The translations under genes were made by a program, and so were the position numbers. The notes under the pieces are model-generated. The model made no database searches. It saw only the letters and a list, made by a program, of their open reading frames with translations, and had not been told where the DNA came from. A stretch of 64,000 nucleotides of DNA from Brevibacterium permense (GTDB lineage Bacteria; Actinomycetota; Actinomycetes; Actinomycetales; Brevibacteriaceae): positions 38,074 through 102,073 of the forward strand of contig NZ_QYCP01000079.1 in NCBI RefSeq assembly GCF_025506275.1, given 5' to 3'. Of this stretch, positions 30,722 to 39,986 are shown piece after piece; positions within the stretch are counted from its first letter, which is position 1; the number at the start of each line of letters is the position of its first letter.

Positions 30722-32199
30722 AATACGAAGACGCGATCAAGAAATACGATCCGGTCATCGGCATCGAGGTCCACGTCGAACTCGGCACCGCGACCAAGAT
30801 GTTCGACGCCGCCCCCAACACCTTCGGCGGGGGACCGAACACGAACGTGACCCCCACCTCCCTCGGGTTGCCCGGGTCCCTGCCCGTGGTCAACGAGAAG
30901 GGGGTGGAGTACGCGATCAAGATCGGTCTGGCGCTCGGTTGCGAGATCGCCGAAACCTGCCGGTTCGCCCGCAAGAACTACTTCTACCCGGACGTGCCCA
31001 AGGACTTCCAGACCAGCCAGTCCGATGAGCCGATCGCGGCCGAAGGCCAGGTCGAGGTCGAGCTCGAGGACGGCACCATCGTGACCGTCCCCGTCGAGCG
31101 CGCCCACATGGAGGAAGACGCCGGCAAGAACACCCACGTGGGAGGGGCCACCGGGCGCATCCAGGGCGCCGACCATTCTCTCGTCGACTACAACCGCGCC
31201 GGTGTGCCGCTCGTGGAGATCGTCACCCACCCGATCACCGGGACAGGGGAACGGGCCGCCGAGGTGGCCGCCGCCTATGTGCGGACCCTTCGTGACATCT
31301 TCCGCGCTCTCGACGTCTCCGAAGCCCGCATGGAACAGGGCAACGTCCGCGCCGACGTCAACGTGTCCCTGCGGGAGAGCCCCGAGGCACCGCTGGGCAC
31401 CCGCACGGAGACGAAGAACGTCAACTCCTTCCGCTCGATCGAACGCGCCGTGCGCTTCGAGATCGCCCGCCAGGCGACCCTCCTCGAGGCGGGGGAGAAG
31501 GTCGTCCAGGAGACCCGTCACTTCCACGAAGAGACCGGAGAGACCTCCTCGGGGCGTCCGAAGTCCGACGCCGACGACTATCGCTACTTCCCCGAGCCCG
31601 ACCTCGTCCCGCTGCAGCCGTCCCGCGAATGGGTCGAGGAGCTGCGGGCGAGCCTGCCCGAGCTTCCGGCGCAGAAGCGGCGCCGCCTTCTCGGGGAATG
31701 GAAGTTCTCCGATCTGGAGATGCGCGACATCGTCAATGCCGGACTCCTCGAAGCCATCGAGGACACCGTCACCGCCGGTGCGAAGCCGGCAGCGGCACGC
31801 AAGTGGTGGACCGGTGAGGTGGCCCGCCTGGCCAACCAGGACGACAAGCACCCCACCGAGATCGTCACACCCGCCCAGGTGGCAGGACTCGTCGATCTCA
31901 TCAACGAGGGCAAGCTCAATGACAAGCTGGCCAAGGATGTGCTCACCGGAGTCGTCGCCGGCGAAGGCGAGCCCGCCGAGGTGATGAAGGCCCGCGACCT
32001 CGAAATCGTCGAGGACACCGGTGCACTCGAAGCCGCCGTCGAGGAGGCCATCGCGTCCAACCCCGATGTGGTCGAGAAGATCAAGGGCGGAAAGATGCAG
32101 GCCATCGGAGCGCTCATGGGCCCGATCATGAAGGCCACCCGCGGACAGGCCGATGCCGGAAAGGCCAAGGACCTCATCCTCGCCAAGTTGGGCGTCTGA
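30718..32199 (+). CDS. gatB: Asp/Glu-tRNA amidotransferase subunit B
   Basis: The 493-residue kinase/transamidase subunit. The N-terminal GatB signature ([15 protein letters not shown]) and [14 protein letters not shown] are present, as is the C-terminal tail domain with [16 protein letters not shown] used for tRNA recognition. A GTG start overlaps the gatA stop (GTGA). It closes the gatCAB operon; behind it comes a strongly structured intergenic region. Confidence 0.97.
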   Translation: MKYEDAIKKYDPVIGIEVHVELGTATKMFDAAPNTFGGGPNTNVTPTSLGLPGSLPVVNEKGVEYAIKIGLALGCEIAETCRFARKNYFYPDVPKDFQTSQSDEPIAAEGQVEVELEDGTIVTVPVERAHMEEDAGKNTHVGGATGRIQGADHSLVDYNRAGVPLVEIVTHPITGTGERAAEVAAAYVRTLRDIFRALDVSEARMEQGNVRADVNVSLRESPEAPLGTRTETKNVNSFRSIERAVRFEIARQATLLEAGEKVVQETRHFHEETGETSSGRPKSDADDYRYFPEPDLVPLQPSREWVEELRASLPELPAQKRRRLLGEWKFSDLEMRDIVNAGLLEAIEDTVTAGAKPAAARKWWTGEVARLANQDDKHPTEIVTPAQVAGLVDLINEGKLNDKLAKDVLTGVVAGEGEPAEVMKARDLEIVEDTGALEAAVEEAIASNPDVVEKIKGGKMQAIGALMGPIMKATRGQADAGKAKDLILAKLGV

Positions 32200-32268
32200 G
32201 TACAGGTCCGACTCCGATCCTGGTCGACGGCGGCGCCTGACAGTGCCGAGCAGGACTCAGGATTGATC

Positions 32269-32379
32269 CAGCCACACCCTCTAGACTGTGCGACCAAGGG
32301 AACCGACCGGTTTCCCGAGCACAGCGGAGGGTGTGGCTGTTCGCATTCCCCGCAACCGATGGCCCGCAGGTACAGGGCC
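32269..32379 (+). other. Nested hairpin region between gatB and the gene at 32413
   Basis: Three stems are nested: an outer 13-bp perfect stem CAGCCACACCCTC (32269–32281) with its complement at 32327–32339, a 6-bp CTGTGC/GCACAG stem (32286–32291 with 32319–32324), and an inner GGGAACCG/CGGTTTCCC stem with one bulge (32298–32316). A separate GGCCC/GGGCC hairpin follows at 32361–32379. It could be a terminator for gatCAB, a structured leader of the next gene, or a small RNA. It matches no riboswitch class that I can name. Confidence 0.6.
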
Positions 32380-32412
32380 GAGTAGGTGACTCACACGCGT
32401 GGAGGTGAAGCG

Positions 32413-33447
32413 GTGTCTGAGTGGAAATCGCTGTGGAAGAGCGAATGCGGTAAGTCCGCGCCGATCTATCGGGTGCTCGTGCCCGACAGCGTCAACGAGG
32501 CGGTACTGCGAGCCTGGAGTGCCCGCGGATACCACTACACGGCCGGAGCCCCGAGCGCGATCATGCTCACCGGTGGGATGAGCCGGAACTTCTTCCGCTC
32601 CAGCGTCCTGTTCAAGGGCGGCACGGCCGCCGGCACCGCCGTGACCGCGGGATTCGCAGCCCCCGGGGGACTGGCTCTGGTCTCGGGATTCGCCGATGCC
32701 GCACTGACCTTCGGCGGAATGGGTGCGGCCACCGCCCTGGGCACCGGAATCTTCGCCGCCGTCACCGGCCCCAAATACCTGCGTGATCCGAAGCGACTGA
32801 GCCGCAAGAATCGGCGCAAGGTCGCCGCCGCACAGTGGGTGACTCCGGCCGGTCTCGGCTATCTGCCGGGGCGCAAGGAAGGCCGGGACACCGACGAGCA
32901 GCGTCTGTTCCATCTCGCGGTCACGATCGCTCGCAAGATCGTGCGCACCCGTGCCTGGACACACCCGATACTCAAAGACCACGTCTCCCGCGTCGACCTC
33001 GACCATGCTGTGGCCTCCATCGGAGTGCGGCTGCAGGAACTCGTCAGCCTGCGCGAGGAGATCGAAGGCATCCGCGATGCGGGAACCGCGAAGTCGGTGG
33101 AGACCTATCTGTCGAAGCTGGCCGTCGCATTCTCGTCGATGGCGCGACGCGTGGAGTCGATGCACGAATACTACGAGCGGCTGCTCGAACTCGACCAGCA
33201 GCTGATGCTGCTGCACAACTCCGAACGCTCCCGCGAGCTAGGCGATCGAGTGCTCGATGTGCTGTCTCGCACCGCCGCGGACGATTCCGCCGATTGGCAG
33301 TTCAGGGAGCTGCGCATCGATGCGGATTCGCAGTCGTCGATCATCTCCGGACTCGTCGCCGAACTCGACCAGACTGCTGATGATTTCGACGACTTCGACT
33401 CCCGCCTGGCTGCGGCTCAGAAGTCCGTGGACGAACTCGAAGCCTGA
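32413..33447 (+). CDS. Unknown protein with a glycine-rich hydrophobic segment
   Basis: A 344-residue protein; family not recognised. Residues 1–50 are polar; about 50–115 form a Gly/Ala-rich hydrophobic region that could be two hairpin helices (TAAGTAVTAGFAAPGGLALV, GGMGAATALGTGIFAA). The remaining ~220 residues are long charged helices, probably coiled coil (LREEIEGIRDAGTAKSVETY, ARRVESMHEYYERLLELDQQ). The GTG at 32413 has GGAGGTGA five bases upstream and was preferred over one 27 bases earlier. It follows the hairpin region and runs toward def. Confidence 0.75.
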   Translation: MSEWKSLWKSECGKSAPIYRVLVPDSVNEAVLRAWSARGYHYTAGAPSAIMLTGGMSRNFFRSSVLFKGGTAAGTAVTAGFAAPGGLALVSGFADAALTFGGMGAATALGTGIFAAVTGPKYLRDPKRLSRKNRRKVAAAQWVTPAGLGYLPGRKEGRDTDEQRLFHLAVTIARKIVRTRAWTHPILKDHVSRVDLDHAVASIGVRLQELVSLREEIEGIRDAGTAKSVETYLSKLAVAFSSMARRVESMHEYYERLLELDQQLMLLHNSERSRELGDRVLDVLSRTAADDSADWQFRELRIDADSQSSIISGLVAELDQTADDFDDFDSRLAAAQKSVDELEA

Positions 33448-33523
33448 GCTCGACCCCGGTTCAGCGGTCGACTGATCCCAGTTCGCCGACTTGTCTCAGC
33501 TCGTCGGCCTGCCCGCTCCCGGC

Positions 33524-34096
33524 TCAGTGACCGAAGGGGTCGGGGTCGACTCCCGGCATCCACGACAGGCCCGGCTGGTTAAAGCCGTGAGCCTCCTGGG
33601 CTTTCTTCCACTTCTTCGACCACCGCTTGTCGAGACGGTCGACGTAGAGGGTTCCCTGCAGGTGGTCGTATTCGTGTTGCATGATGCGCGCGAACCACCC
33701 GTCAGCGCTCAGCGTCACCGGTTCGCCTTTCTCATCGAAGCCGTTGACGGTGACTCTGTCGGCACGTTTGAGGGGGAAGTCGAGACTCGGCACCGACAGG
33801 CATCCTTCGGTCTCATCGTCGGGATCGGGACGGGTATCGGGAACCTTCGAGGCGATGAGCACGGGATTGACGAAGGTGCCGCGACGACGCACACCATAGT
33901 CATCGTCGGCGTTGAACACGAAGATGGACTTGCCGACACCGATCTGCGGTGCGGCCAGTCCGACACCGTTGCTGGCGTCGAGCGTCTCGTGCATGTCTGC
34001 GACGAGTTCGGCAAGGTCCTCGTCGAACTCAGTGATCTTCTCGGCACGACGATGCAGAACGGGCTCGCCGTAGACGACGATGGGATGAATAGCCAT
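33524..34096 (-). CDS. def: Peptide deformylase
   Basis: A 190-residue metalloenzyme that removes the formyl group from new proteins. All three family motifs are intact: GVGLAAPQIG, EGCLSVP and HEYDH. The chosen ATG gives the usual N-terminus (MAIHPIVVYGEPVLH); a GTG seven codons upstream is in frame. TACGAT seven bases before the ATG suggests a leaderless message. The C-terminus is extended by ~20 residues ending in PGVDPDPFGH, as in other actinobacteria. Confidence 0.96.
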   Translation of the reverse strand: MAIHPIVVYGEPVLHRRAEKITEFDEDLAELVADMHETLDASNGVGLAAPQIGVGKSIFVFNADDDYGVRRRGTFVNPVLIASKVPDTRPDPDDETEGCLSVPSLDFPLKRADRVTVNGFDEKGEPVTLSADGWFARIMQHEYDHLQGTLYVDRLDKRWSKKWKKAQEAHGFNQPGLSWMPGVDPDPFGH

Positions 34097-34478
34097 GAGG
34101 ACAATCGTATCGGTCACCTGAGACCGTCTCAGACTCCGCCCGATCGCAGCGCTTGGGCGCGATCTCGGGGGAGGGCCGCCTCGGTGATCGTGTCCACCGA
34201 TTGCTCAGCGGTTGATCGTATCCCGAGCTCGATCGGGTGGATGGATATGCGGCTATCTCGGGTATGTGATAGGAGCCGTCATAAAGTTTCGCCGCCAGCG
34301 AACACAGATTGTTGAGCAACATATCTGGGAACACGTTCAGGGTCGGCGTGGTTATGATGAGGGCAAGCCGTCTCGGACCACGAGATGCAAGCTGTCGCTC
34401 CACCCGTTCAGGTGCATGTCCGCCGAACGGCGAGTGGCCGTCGACAGCGGTGCACAAAGAATCGTGAAAGGACTTACT
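34097..34478. other. Divergent gap between def and cysK
   Basis: This 382-base interval contains the def promoter box, a perfect CTGAGAC-C-GTCTCAG dyad at 34118–34132, a copy of the recurrent CCGCCTCGG word at 34176 and, nearer cysK, a TATGAT box at 34353–34358 that could be a -10 for cysK, leaving a leader of ~115 bases. No open frame here looks real. Confidence 0.4.
34118..34132. promoter_or_regulatory. Possible operator dyad upstream of def
   Basis: CTGAGAC and GTCTCAG are separated by one base and sit 9 bases upstream of the putative def -10 box. The dyad is perfect but short; the binding protein is unknown. Confidence 0.3.
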
Positions 34479-35405
34479 TTGACCATCTACAACAATGTCT
34501 CCGAACTCGTCGGCCGCACGCCGCTGGTCCGCATCAACAAGGCCAGCGACCGGTCGGGCGCCGAGATCGTGGCGAAGCTCGAATCCTCGAACCCCGGCAA
34601 CTCCGTCAAGGACCGCATCGGCGTGGCGATGATCGACGCCGCCGAGAAATCCGGCGAACTCAAGCCCGGCGGAACCATCGTCGAGGCGACTTCGGGCAAT
34701 ACCGGCATTGCGCTGGCCATGGTCGGCACCTCCCGCGGCTACAAGGTCGTCCTCACGATGCCCGAATCGATGTCGAAGGAGCGCCGTGCTCTGCTGCGTG
34801 CCTTCGGAGCCGAGCTCGTCCTGACCGACAAGGCTGCGGGTATGAAGGGTGCCGTGGCGAAGGCGGAAGAGGTCGCCGCCGAGGGTGCCGTGCTCGTCCG
34901 TCAGTTCGAGAACAAAGCCAATGCTGAGATCCATAAGGCCACGACCGGCCCCGAGATCCTCGCCGACACCGATAACAAGGTCGACATCTTCGTTGCCGGC
35001 ATCGGCACCGGCGGCACCATCTCCGGCGCAGGCGCCGCTCTGCGTGAGGCGCTGCCTGAGGTCAAGATCGTCGCCGTCGAACCCTCCGCCTCGCCGCTGC
35101 TGACCGAGGGCACTGCCGGACCGCATGCCATCCAGGGTCTGGGTGCGAACTTCGTGCCGGGCATCCTCAACACTGAGATCTACGACGAGGTTGTCGACAT
35201 CGACAACGAGGTCGCCATCGAGCGGGCCCGCGAGGTCGCCAAGGAAGAGGGTCTGCTCGTCGGAATCTCTTCGGGTGCTGCCCTTGTTGCGGCTGAGCAG
35301 GTCGCTTCGCGTCCAGAGAACGCCGGCAAGCGCGTCGTCGTCATCCTCCCTGACTTCGGTGAGCGCTACCTGTCGACACCGCTGTTCTCGGAATACCTCG
35401 ACTGA
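34479..35405 (+). CDS. cysK: Cysteine synthase A
   Basis: A 308-residue PLP enzyme that makes cysteine from O-acetylserine and sulfide. The PLP lysine is in [13 protein letters not shown], substrate and phosphate loops are [12 protein letters not shown] and [12 protein letters not shown]. The start is a TTG at 34479 with AAAGGA six bases upstream, giving the family N-terminus ([18 protein letters not shown]); a GTG 15 bases earlier is in frame but has no ribosome site. It is followed by cysE, so the two steps of cysteine synthesis are adjacent. Confidence 0.96.
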   Translation: MTIYNNVSELVGRTPLVRINKASDRSGAEIVAKLESSNPGNSVKDRIGVAMIDAAEKSGELKPGGTIVEATSGNTGIALAMVGTSRGYKVVLTMPESMSKERRALLRAFGAELVLTDKAAGMKGAVAKAEEVAAEGAVLVRQFENKANAEIHKATTGPEILADTDNKVDIFVAGIGTGGTISGAGAALREALPEVKIVAVEPSASPLLTEGTAGPHAIQGLGANFVPGILNTEIYDEVVDIDNEVAIERAREVAKEEGLLVGISSGAALVAAEQVASRPENAGKRVVVILPDFGERYLSTPLFSEYLD

Positions 35406-35417
35406 GCGCGAGTGATC

Positions 35418-35455
35418 AGCGTGAGGGCGTCAGACTTCGGTTTGGCGCCCTCGCT
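35418..35455 (+). terminator. Weak hairpin after cysK
   Basis: AGCG(T)GAGGGCG pairs with CGCCCTCGCT across a 12–16-base loop. There is one bulge and no T run, so read-through into cysE is possible. Confidence 0.35.
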
Positions 35456-35548
35456 GTCTGAGAAGTTCCCTGTCGGAGGGTCGAGGGAATTCTTCCGACC
35501 GAATCCGACTTGCACGAGATAGACCGAGACGACTGAGCAAGGGAGTCA

Positions 35549-36226
35549 ATGATGAAGGCACTGTGGGCAGCGGCCGCAGCGGCTGCGGGGGCGGCCGCCT
35601 ATGGACTGAGCCGACCCGGTGTGCGCGAGACGCTGAGAGAAGACCTCGAGACGGTGAAGCGACGCGATCCGGCGGCGCGCAATGATTTCGTCTCCCTGGT
35701 CTCCTACCCCGGGATGCATGCCATCTGGGCGCACCGCGGACTCCACCGGCTGTGGCAGCACGACGCCGGAAAGGTTCCGGCGCGACTGATGTCCCAGCTC
35801 GTGCGAACGCTGACCGGGGTGGAGATCCACCCGGGCGCCAGGATCGGGCGTCGCTTCTTCATCGACCACGCCAGCGGAGTCGTCATCGGTGAGACCTCGG
35901 AAGTCGGCGACGATGTCATGCTCTACCATCAGGTCACCCTCGGCGGCACGTCGATGGCACAGACGAAGCGCCACCCGACGATCGGCAATCACGTGCTCGT
36001 CGGAGCCGGGGCGAAGATCCTCGGCCCCGTTGTCGTCGGCGACAACTCAGCGGTCGGAGCCAACGCCGTCGTCGTCAAGGACGTGCCGTCCGACTCAAGC
36101 GCTGTCGGCATCCCCGCGACCGTGCGCTCGAAGAAGAAGGACGGCGCCGCCTCGGCGAAGGCGGGAGCCGAATCGTCGACGACGCATCCGGACTTCGTCC
36201 TCGAGGACCCGGCCCTCTGGATCTGA
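35549..36226 (+). CDS. cysE: Serine O-acetyltransferase
   Basis: A 225-residue left-handed beta-helix acetyltransferase that converts serine to O-acetylserine for CysK. Hexapeptide repeats run through [14 protein letters not shown] and [13 protein letters not shown]; the active-site histidine lies in FIDHASG. It is shorter than the E. coli enzyme because the N-terminal helical part is reduced, as in many Gram-positive and actinobacterial versions. The start ATG ATG has AAGGGAG upstream. The C-terminus ends [10 protein letters not shown]; a terminal Ile is typical for CysE docking into CysK. Confidence 0.94.
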   Translation: MMKALWAAAAAAAGAAAYGLSRPGVRETLREDLETVKRRDPAARNDFVSLVSYPGMHAIWAHRGLHRLWQHDAGKVPARLMSQLVRTLTGVEIHPGARIGRRFFIDHASGVVIGETSEVGDDVMLYHQVTLGGTSMAQTKRHPTIGNHVLVGAGAKILGPVVVGDNSAVGANAVVVKDVPSDSSAVGIPATVRSKKKDGAASAKAGAESSTTHPDFVLEDPALWI

Positions 36227-36253
36227 GTCCACGCCCCGACCCGTCGGATCACA

Positions 36254-36283
36254 AACGGCTCCTGCCTACGGGCAGGAGCCGTT
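36254..36283 (+). terminator. Hairpin after cysE
   Basis: AACGGCTCCTGCC and GGCAGGAGCCGTT form a perfect 13-bp stem with loop TACG, 28 bases after the stop, followed by GTGTGTTC. Confidence 0.75.
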
Positions 36284-36338
36284 GTGTGTTCATCTCCGCC
36301 CCCGGGAATACTTTCGCGGCCACCTCTGTTAAGATTTC

Positions 36339-36363
36339 AACTAGTTACTTCAAAATTGAAGTA
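36339..36363 (+). promoter_or_regulatory. MarR-type operator upstream of the flavin operon
   Basis: TACTTCAA-AA-TTGAAGTA (36346–36363) is an 18-base dyad with perfect 8-bp arms, overlapping a second palindrome AACTAGTT (36339–36346). A TAAGAT box at 36330–36335 just upstream could be the -10. The dyad has the length and AT-rich centre of MarR-family operators, and a MarR gene is third in the operon, so autoregulation is likely. Confidence 0.6.
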
Positions 36364-36418
36364 GTCCAATCAGCAGGGCGGACGCGAGAACCGCAGCAGC
36401 CCAGATGCAGGAGGCGTC

Positions 36419-37606
36419 ATGGAATTCGGAATCTTCACCATCGGCGATGTCACCACCGACCCCACCGACGGCACCACCGTCAGCGAACACCAGCGGATCA
36501 AGAACACCGTCGAGATCGCCAAGAAGGCCGAGGAGGTCGGACTCGACGTCTTCGCCACCGGGCAGCACCACAACCCGCCCTTCGTGGCTCCGGCGAACCC
36601 ACCGGTTCTGCTGGCCAACATCGCCGCGCAGACGGAGAAGCTCGAACTCTCCACGGCGACCACGCTCATCACCACGACCGACCCCGTGCGCATCGCCGAG
36701 GACTATTCGTACGCGCAGCACCTCTCCGACGGTCGCATCAGCCTGATCATGGGCCGCGGCAACACCGGTCCCGTCTACCCGTGGTTCGGCAAGGACATCC
36801 GTGCCGGCATCCCGCTGGCGGTCGAGAACTACAACCTGCTCTACCGTCTGTGGCGTGAGAAGAACCTTGACTGGGATGGCAAGTTCCGCACACCACTCAA
36901 TGGCTTCACCGTCACCCCGACCCCACTGGACGAAGTACCGCCGTTCGTCTGGCACGGGTCGATCCGCAGCCCCGAGATCGCCGAACAGGCGGCCTACTAC
37001 GGCGACGGGTTCTTCCACAACAACATCTTCTGGCCGACCTCGCACACCGCGCGGATGGTTCAGCTCTACCGTCAGCGCTATGAGTACTACGGCCACGGCA
37101 CGGCCAGCCAGGCGATCGTCGGCCTCGGCGGTCAGGTATTCATGCGCAAGAACTCCCAGGACGCCGTCCGCGAGTTCCGTCCCTACTTCGACAACGCCCC
37201 GGTCTACGGCCACGGACCCAGCCTCGAGGACTTCTCGACGCAGACTCCGCTGACCGTCGGCTCGCCGCAGCAGGTCATCGAGCGCACCCTGAGCTTCCGC
37301 GACTGGGCCGGGGACTACCAGCGCCAGCTCTTCCTCATCGACCATGCGGGACTGCCGCAGAAGACGGTGCTCGAACAGCTCGACCTCCTCGGCGAGGAGG
37401 TCATCCCTGTTCTCCGCGAGGAGTTCGCGAAAGGCCGCCCGGCCGAGGTCCCCGACGCCCCGACCCACGAATCCCTCGTCATCCGCCACCGCGAGGGCCG
37501 AGACCCGATCCCCGGCGGCGGAGAAGGATCGCGCGCCTTCGAAGACCGCCAGGCGCGCGCCGCCGAAGCTGACCAAAATCCGACACAGGAAGGAGTCGAC
37601 CGCTGA
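36419..37606 (+). CDS. LLM-class flavin-dependent monooxygenase (CE1758-like)
   Basis: A 395-residue bacterial-luciferase-like TIM-barrel oxidoreductase using reduced FMN. The N-terminus (MEFGIFTIGDVTTDPTDGTT) and the FATGQHHNPPF and IMGRGNTGPVYPWFG blocks fit the Corynebacterium CE1758 group. Its partner reductase follows directly with a one-base overlap (TGATG). A ~50-residue polar tail (from about residue 345) is variable in this group. Substrate unknown; siderophore-, sulfonate- or xenobiotic-type oxidation would all be possible. It appears to be controlled by the MarR gene downstream through the dyad at 36346. Confidence 0.88.
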   Translation: MEFGIFTIGDVTTDPTDGTTVSEHQRIKNTVEIAKKAEEVGLDVFATGQHHNPPFVAPANPPVLLANIAAQTEKLELSTATTLITTTDPVRIAEDYSYAQHLSDGRISLIMGRGNTGPVYPWFGKDIRAGIPLAVENYNLLYRLWREKNLDWDGKFRTPLNGFTVTPTPLDEVPPFVWHGSIRSPEIAEQAAYYGDGFFHNNIFWPTSHTARMVQLYRQRYEYYGHGTASQAIVGLGGQVFMRKNSQDAVREFRPYFDNAPVYGHGPSLEDFSTQTPLTVGSPQQVIERTLSFRDWAGDYQRQLFLIDHAGLPQKTVLEQLDLLGEEVIPVLREEFAKGRPAEVPDAPTHESLVIRHREGRDPIPGGGEGSRAFEDRQARAAEADQNPTQEGVDR

Positions 37607-38319
37607 TGAGCGCGAACACGATGAACATCGTGGCCGTGACCACCTCGCTGAGCGAGGACTCGACCACGCTCAAGCTCACGAACCGGATCCTCGGTCAAGC
37701 CGCCTCGGCGGGGGAATCCGTGGGAATCGACGTGACCACGGACGTCATCAACGTCCGCAACCTCGCCACCGCGCTCACGGATATGACCCTGACCGGGTTC
37801 CGCTCCGAAGCGCTGGAGCAGGCCTTCGCGGCCATCGCCGCCGCCGATGCGATCGTCACCGTGGCACCGGTGTACAAGGCCGCCCCCGTCGGCCTTCACA
37901 CCCTGTTCTGGCAGCTCATCGATGACAAGGCGCTGAGCCGCAAGCCCGTGCTCATCGCCTCCACCGGCGGCACCGCTCGCCATTCGCTGGCCGGGGATGC
38001 CGTGCTGCGGCCGATGCTGTCCTACCTCAAGGGCATCGTCGTGCCCACGACGGTGTTCGCCGCGACCGACGACTGGGGAACCGTCGAAGGCGGCCGCGCG
38101 CTGACCGCCCGCATCCGCCAGGCGGGGGAGGAACTCGTGTCCCTGACCGCAACGATCAACGGGGCCGGAAATGACGACCTCGCCGAGGTGGCCGACCCCG
38201 ATTCGCACGCAGGTGCAGGGGCGGGCGCGACCCGGGGCACTTCCGCGGCGAATCGCGGAATCGTCGACGAATTCGACCCGGCGAACGTCACTCCGTTCGC
38301 GCAGCTGCTCGAGGGCTGA
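37606..38319 (+). CDS. NAD(P)H-dependent FMN reductase (CE1759-like)
   Basis: A 237-residue flavodoxin-like reductase that would supply FMNH2 to the adjacent monooxygenase. Flavodoxin-fold features are VAVTTSLSEDSTTLKLT at the start, IVTVAPVYKAAPVGLHTLFW and LIASTGGTARHSLAGDAVLRP. The C-terminus (after ~175) is Gly/Ala/Arg-rich and ends in FDPANVTPFAQLLEG, a conserved motif of the CE1759 group. It overlaps the upstream gene and is two bases from the MarR gene. Confidence 0.88.
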   Translation: MSANTMNIVAVTTSLSEDSTTLKLTNRILGQAASAGESVGIDVTTDVINVRNLATALTDMTLTGFRSEALEQAFAAIAAADAIVTVAPVYKAAPVGLHTLFWQLIDDKALSRKPVLIASTGGTARHSLAGDAVLRPMLSYLKGIVVPTTVFAATDDWGTVEGGRALTARIRQAGEELVSLTATINGAGNDDLAEVADPDSHAGAGAGATRGTSAANRGIVDEFDPANVTPFAQLLEG

Positions 38320-38320
38320 G

Positions 38321-38785
38321 ATGACGGAGATCAGATTCGGGCTCGGCAGGGAGGCGCTGGCGCAGAACGCGTGGCGGACCTATTTCGAGACCTCGCAGCG
38401 CATCCGTCAGGCCCTTGAGGTCCAGCTCAAGGACGACGCAGGGCTCGACGTCAGCGACTACAACACTCTGCTACTGCTGTGGGAAGCGCCGGAGCGGACG
38501 CTGACGATGAGCGCCCTGGCGAAGAAGCTCGTCTTCTCGCCGTCGCGGCTGAACTATCGGATCAAGGTCCTCGTCGACGCGGGACTGGTGACGAAGACCC
38601 AGTGTCTCGATGACGGGCGTGCTCACAATGTCGCACTCACCGAGGCGGGGGCGCGGGCATTCCTGTCCGCCGGGTCCCAGCACAAGAGCTATGTCGACGA
38701 GATCTTCTTCGACCATGTCAGCGATGCCGAACTCGAGGTGATCGAGGCCGTGTTCACGCGGATCGGAAGAGCGCTGCCCGAGTGA
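38321..38785 (+). CDS. MarR-family transcriptional regulator
   Basis: A 154-residue winged-helix protein. The recognition region is LTMSALAKKLVFSPSRLNYR, followed by the wing (VTKTQCLDDGRAHNVALTEAG). Helices at both ends form the dimer interface. It lies one base after the FMN reductase and probably represses the operon by binding the dyad at 36346–36363. MarR proteins of this kind are often relieved by phenolic ligands or oxidants; the ligand is not visible here. Confidence 0.9.
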   Translation: MTEIRFGLGREALAQNAWRTYFETSQRIRQALEVQLKDDAGLDVSDYNTLLLLWEAPERTLTMSALAKKLVFSPSRLNYRIKVLVDAGLVTKTQCLDDGRAHNVALTEAGARAFLSAGSQHKSYVDEIFFDHVSDAELEVIEAVFTRIGRALPE

Positions 38786-38852
38786 CGAGGCCCGTCATCT
38801 CAGAGTGACGAATCCCTCGGCGCCGGGCCGGGCCGCGTGCCACAATGAGGGC

Positions 38853-39797
38853 ATGTCCATCACCACAATCGCCTTCCCGAACTCCGAGCTCCGCAACCGT
38901 GTGATCGCTCGGATCCCCGCTCACCAGCGCGCGAACGTCGACCTCGTCGTCTTCTCCGATGCCGAACGGTCGGCCAAGCTCAGTCGTGACGATGTTGATG
39001 TCGTCATCCTGCCGTATATGGATTCCGGGCCGACGATCGAGCTGCTCGACGAGCTGCCTAACCTGCGCATGGTCATCACTCAGACGACCGGATTCGATCC
39101 CGTCGCCCACCTGCCCGAACGCGGAATCCAGGTGGCGACCGCCTCCGGCGTGCACACCGGAGGCACCGCCGAGCTCGCCCTGGCGCTGACTCTGGCCAGC
39201 CTGCGCGGAATCGACGACGCCGTGCGCTCGCAGGTCTCGCGGGTGTGGGAGCACCAGCGTTACCGCTCGCTGCAGGACCGGCGCGTGATGATCATCGGCG
39301 TCGGTGAGATCGGCTCGGCCATCGCTGACCGGTTCGACCCCTTCGAAGTCCAGCTCACCCGAGTGGCCTCGACCGCACGTGAGGACGAGCGCGGGAAGAT
39401 CCACGGCGTCGACGAGCTGCCGGAACTTCTGCCCCACACCGAGGTGGTCGTGCTCATCACCCCACTCAACGAGGGCACCCACCGCCTCGTCGATGAGAAG
39501 TTCCTCAGCCTGCTTCCCGACAATGCGCTCATCGTCAACGTCGCCCGCGGCAAGGTCGTCGACACAGATGCGCTTGTGGCGGAGCTCGCCGCGGGCCGGC
39601 TCCATGCCGCCCTCGACGTCACCGATCCGGAGCCGCTGCCGCGCAACCACGCGCTGTGGGGCACCCCGAACACCCTCATCACACCCCATGTCGGAGGCGA
39701 CACCTCGGCGTTCGAACCACGGGTCGTGAAGATCCTCGCCGAGCAGGTCAGGCGGATCAACGACGGTGAGCAGCCGGTCAATCTCATCAAGGTCTGA
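38853..39797 (+). CDS. D-isomer-specific 2-hydroxyacid dehydrogenase
   Basis: A 314-residue NAD-dependent dehydrogenase. The Rossmann loop is IIGVGEIGSAIADRF; the catalytic Arg is in NVARGKVVDTDAL, the Glu in DVTDPEPLP and the His in TPHVGGDTSAF. Substrate specificity (glyoxylate/hydroxypyruvate, D-lactate or other) cannot be deduced. The start is ATG 38853, which has CACAAT six bases upstream, hence probable leaderless transcription. It is a different subgroup from the dehydrogenase at 41857. Confidence 0.87.
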   Translation: MSITTIAFPNSELRNRVIARIPAHQRANVDLVVFSDAERSAKLSRDDVDVVILPYMDSGPTIELLDELPNLRMVITQTTGFDPVAHLPERGIQVATASGVHTGGTAELALALTLASLRGIDDAVRSQVSRVWEHQRYRSLQDRRVMIIGVGEIGSAIADRFDPFEVQLTRVASTAREDERGKIHGVDELPELLPHTEVVVLITPLNEGTHRLVDEKFLSLLPDNALIVNVARGKVVDTDALVAELAAGRLHAALDVTDPEPLPRNHALWGTPNTLITPHVGGDTSAFEPRVVKILAEQVRRINDGEQPVNLIKV

Positions 39798-39902
39798 GAT
39801 GCCGTGAGCTGGGGCCCGAGGCGCAGCGAACCGCGGGCCTGAATCGCGGGCAATAGGTCACGCGAATCTGACCTAAGCAGGGCCGGAACATGGCCTCGCG
39901 GT

Positions 39903-39950
39903 CGGACTCTCGCATGGTTCCCACAAGAGGTTCCACCATGCGAGAGTCCG
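39903..39950. repeat. 16-bp perfect inverted repeat upstream of ilvD
   Basis: CGGACTCTCGCATGGT is repeated as its exact complement after a 16-base loop. The right arm ends about 24 bases before the putative ilvD -10 (TAGCAT at 39975–39980), where the -35 would be. It could be a terminator of the dehydrogenase gene or an operator for ilvD; there is no T run on either side. Confidence 0.55.
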
Positions 39951-39986
39951 GCGTGCGGATGCTGAAATCGGGCGTAGCATGCCTGC

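Noticed and set aside
32269..32412. Known riboswitch class (cyclic-di-AMP, SAM, ZTP, glycine)
   Set aside because: The stems are strong, but none of the conserved single-stranded cores of these classes is present.
33486..33509. GCCGAC/GTCGGC pair between convergent genes as terminator
   Set aside because: Only six base pairs with a twelve-base loop and no T run; too weak to call.
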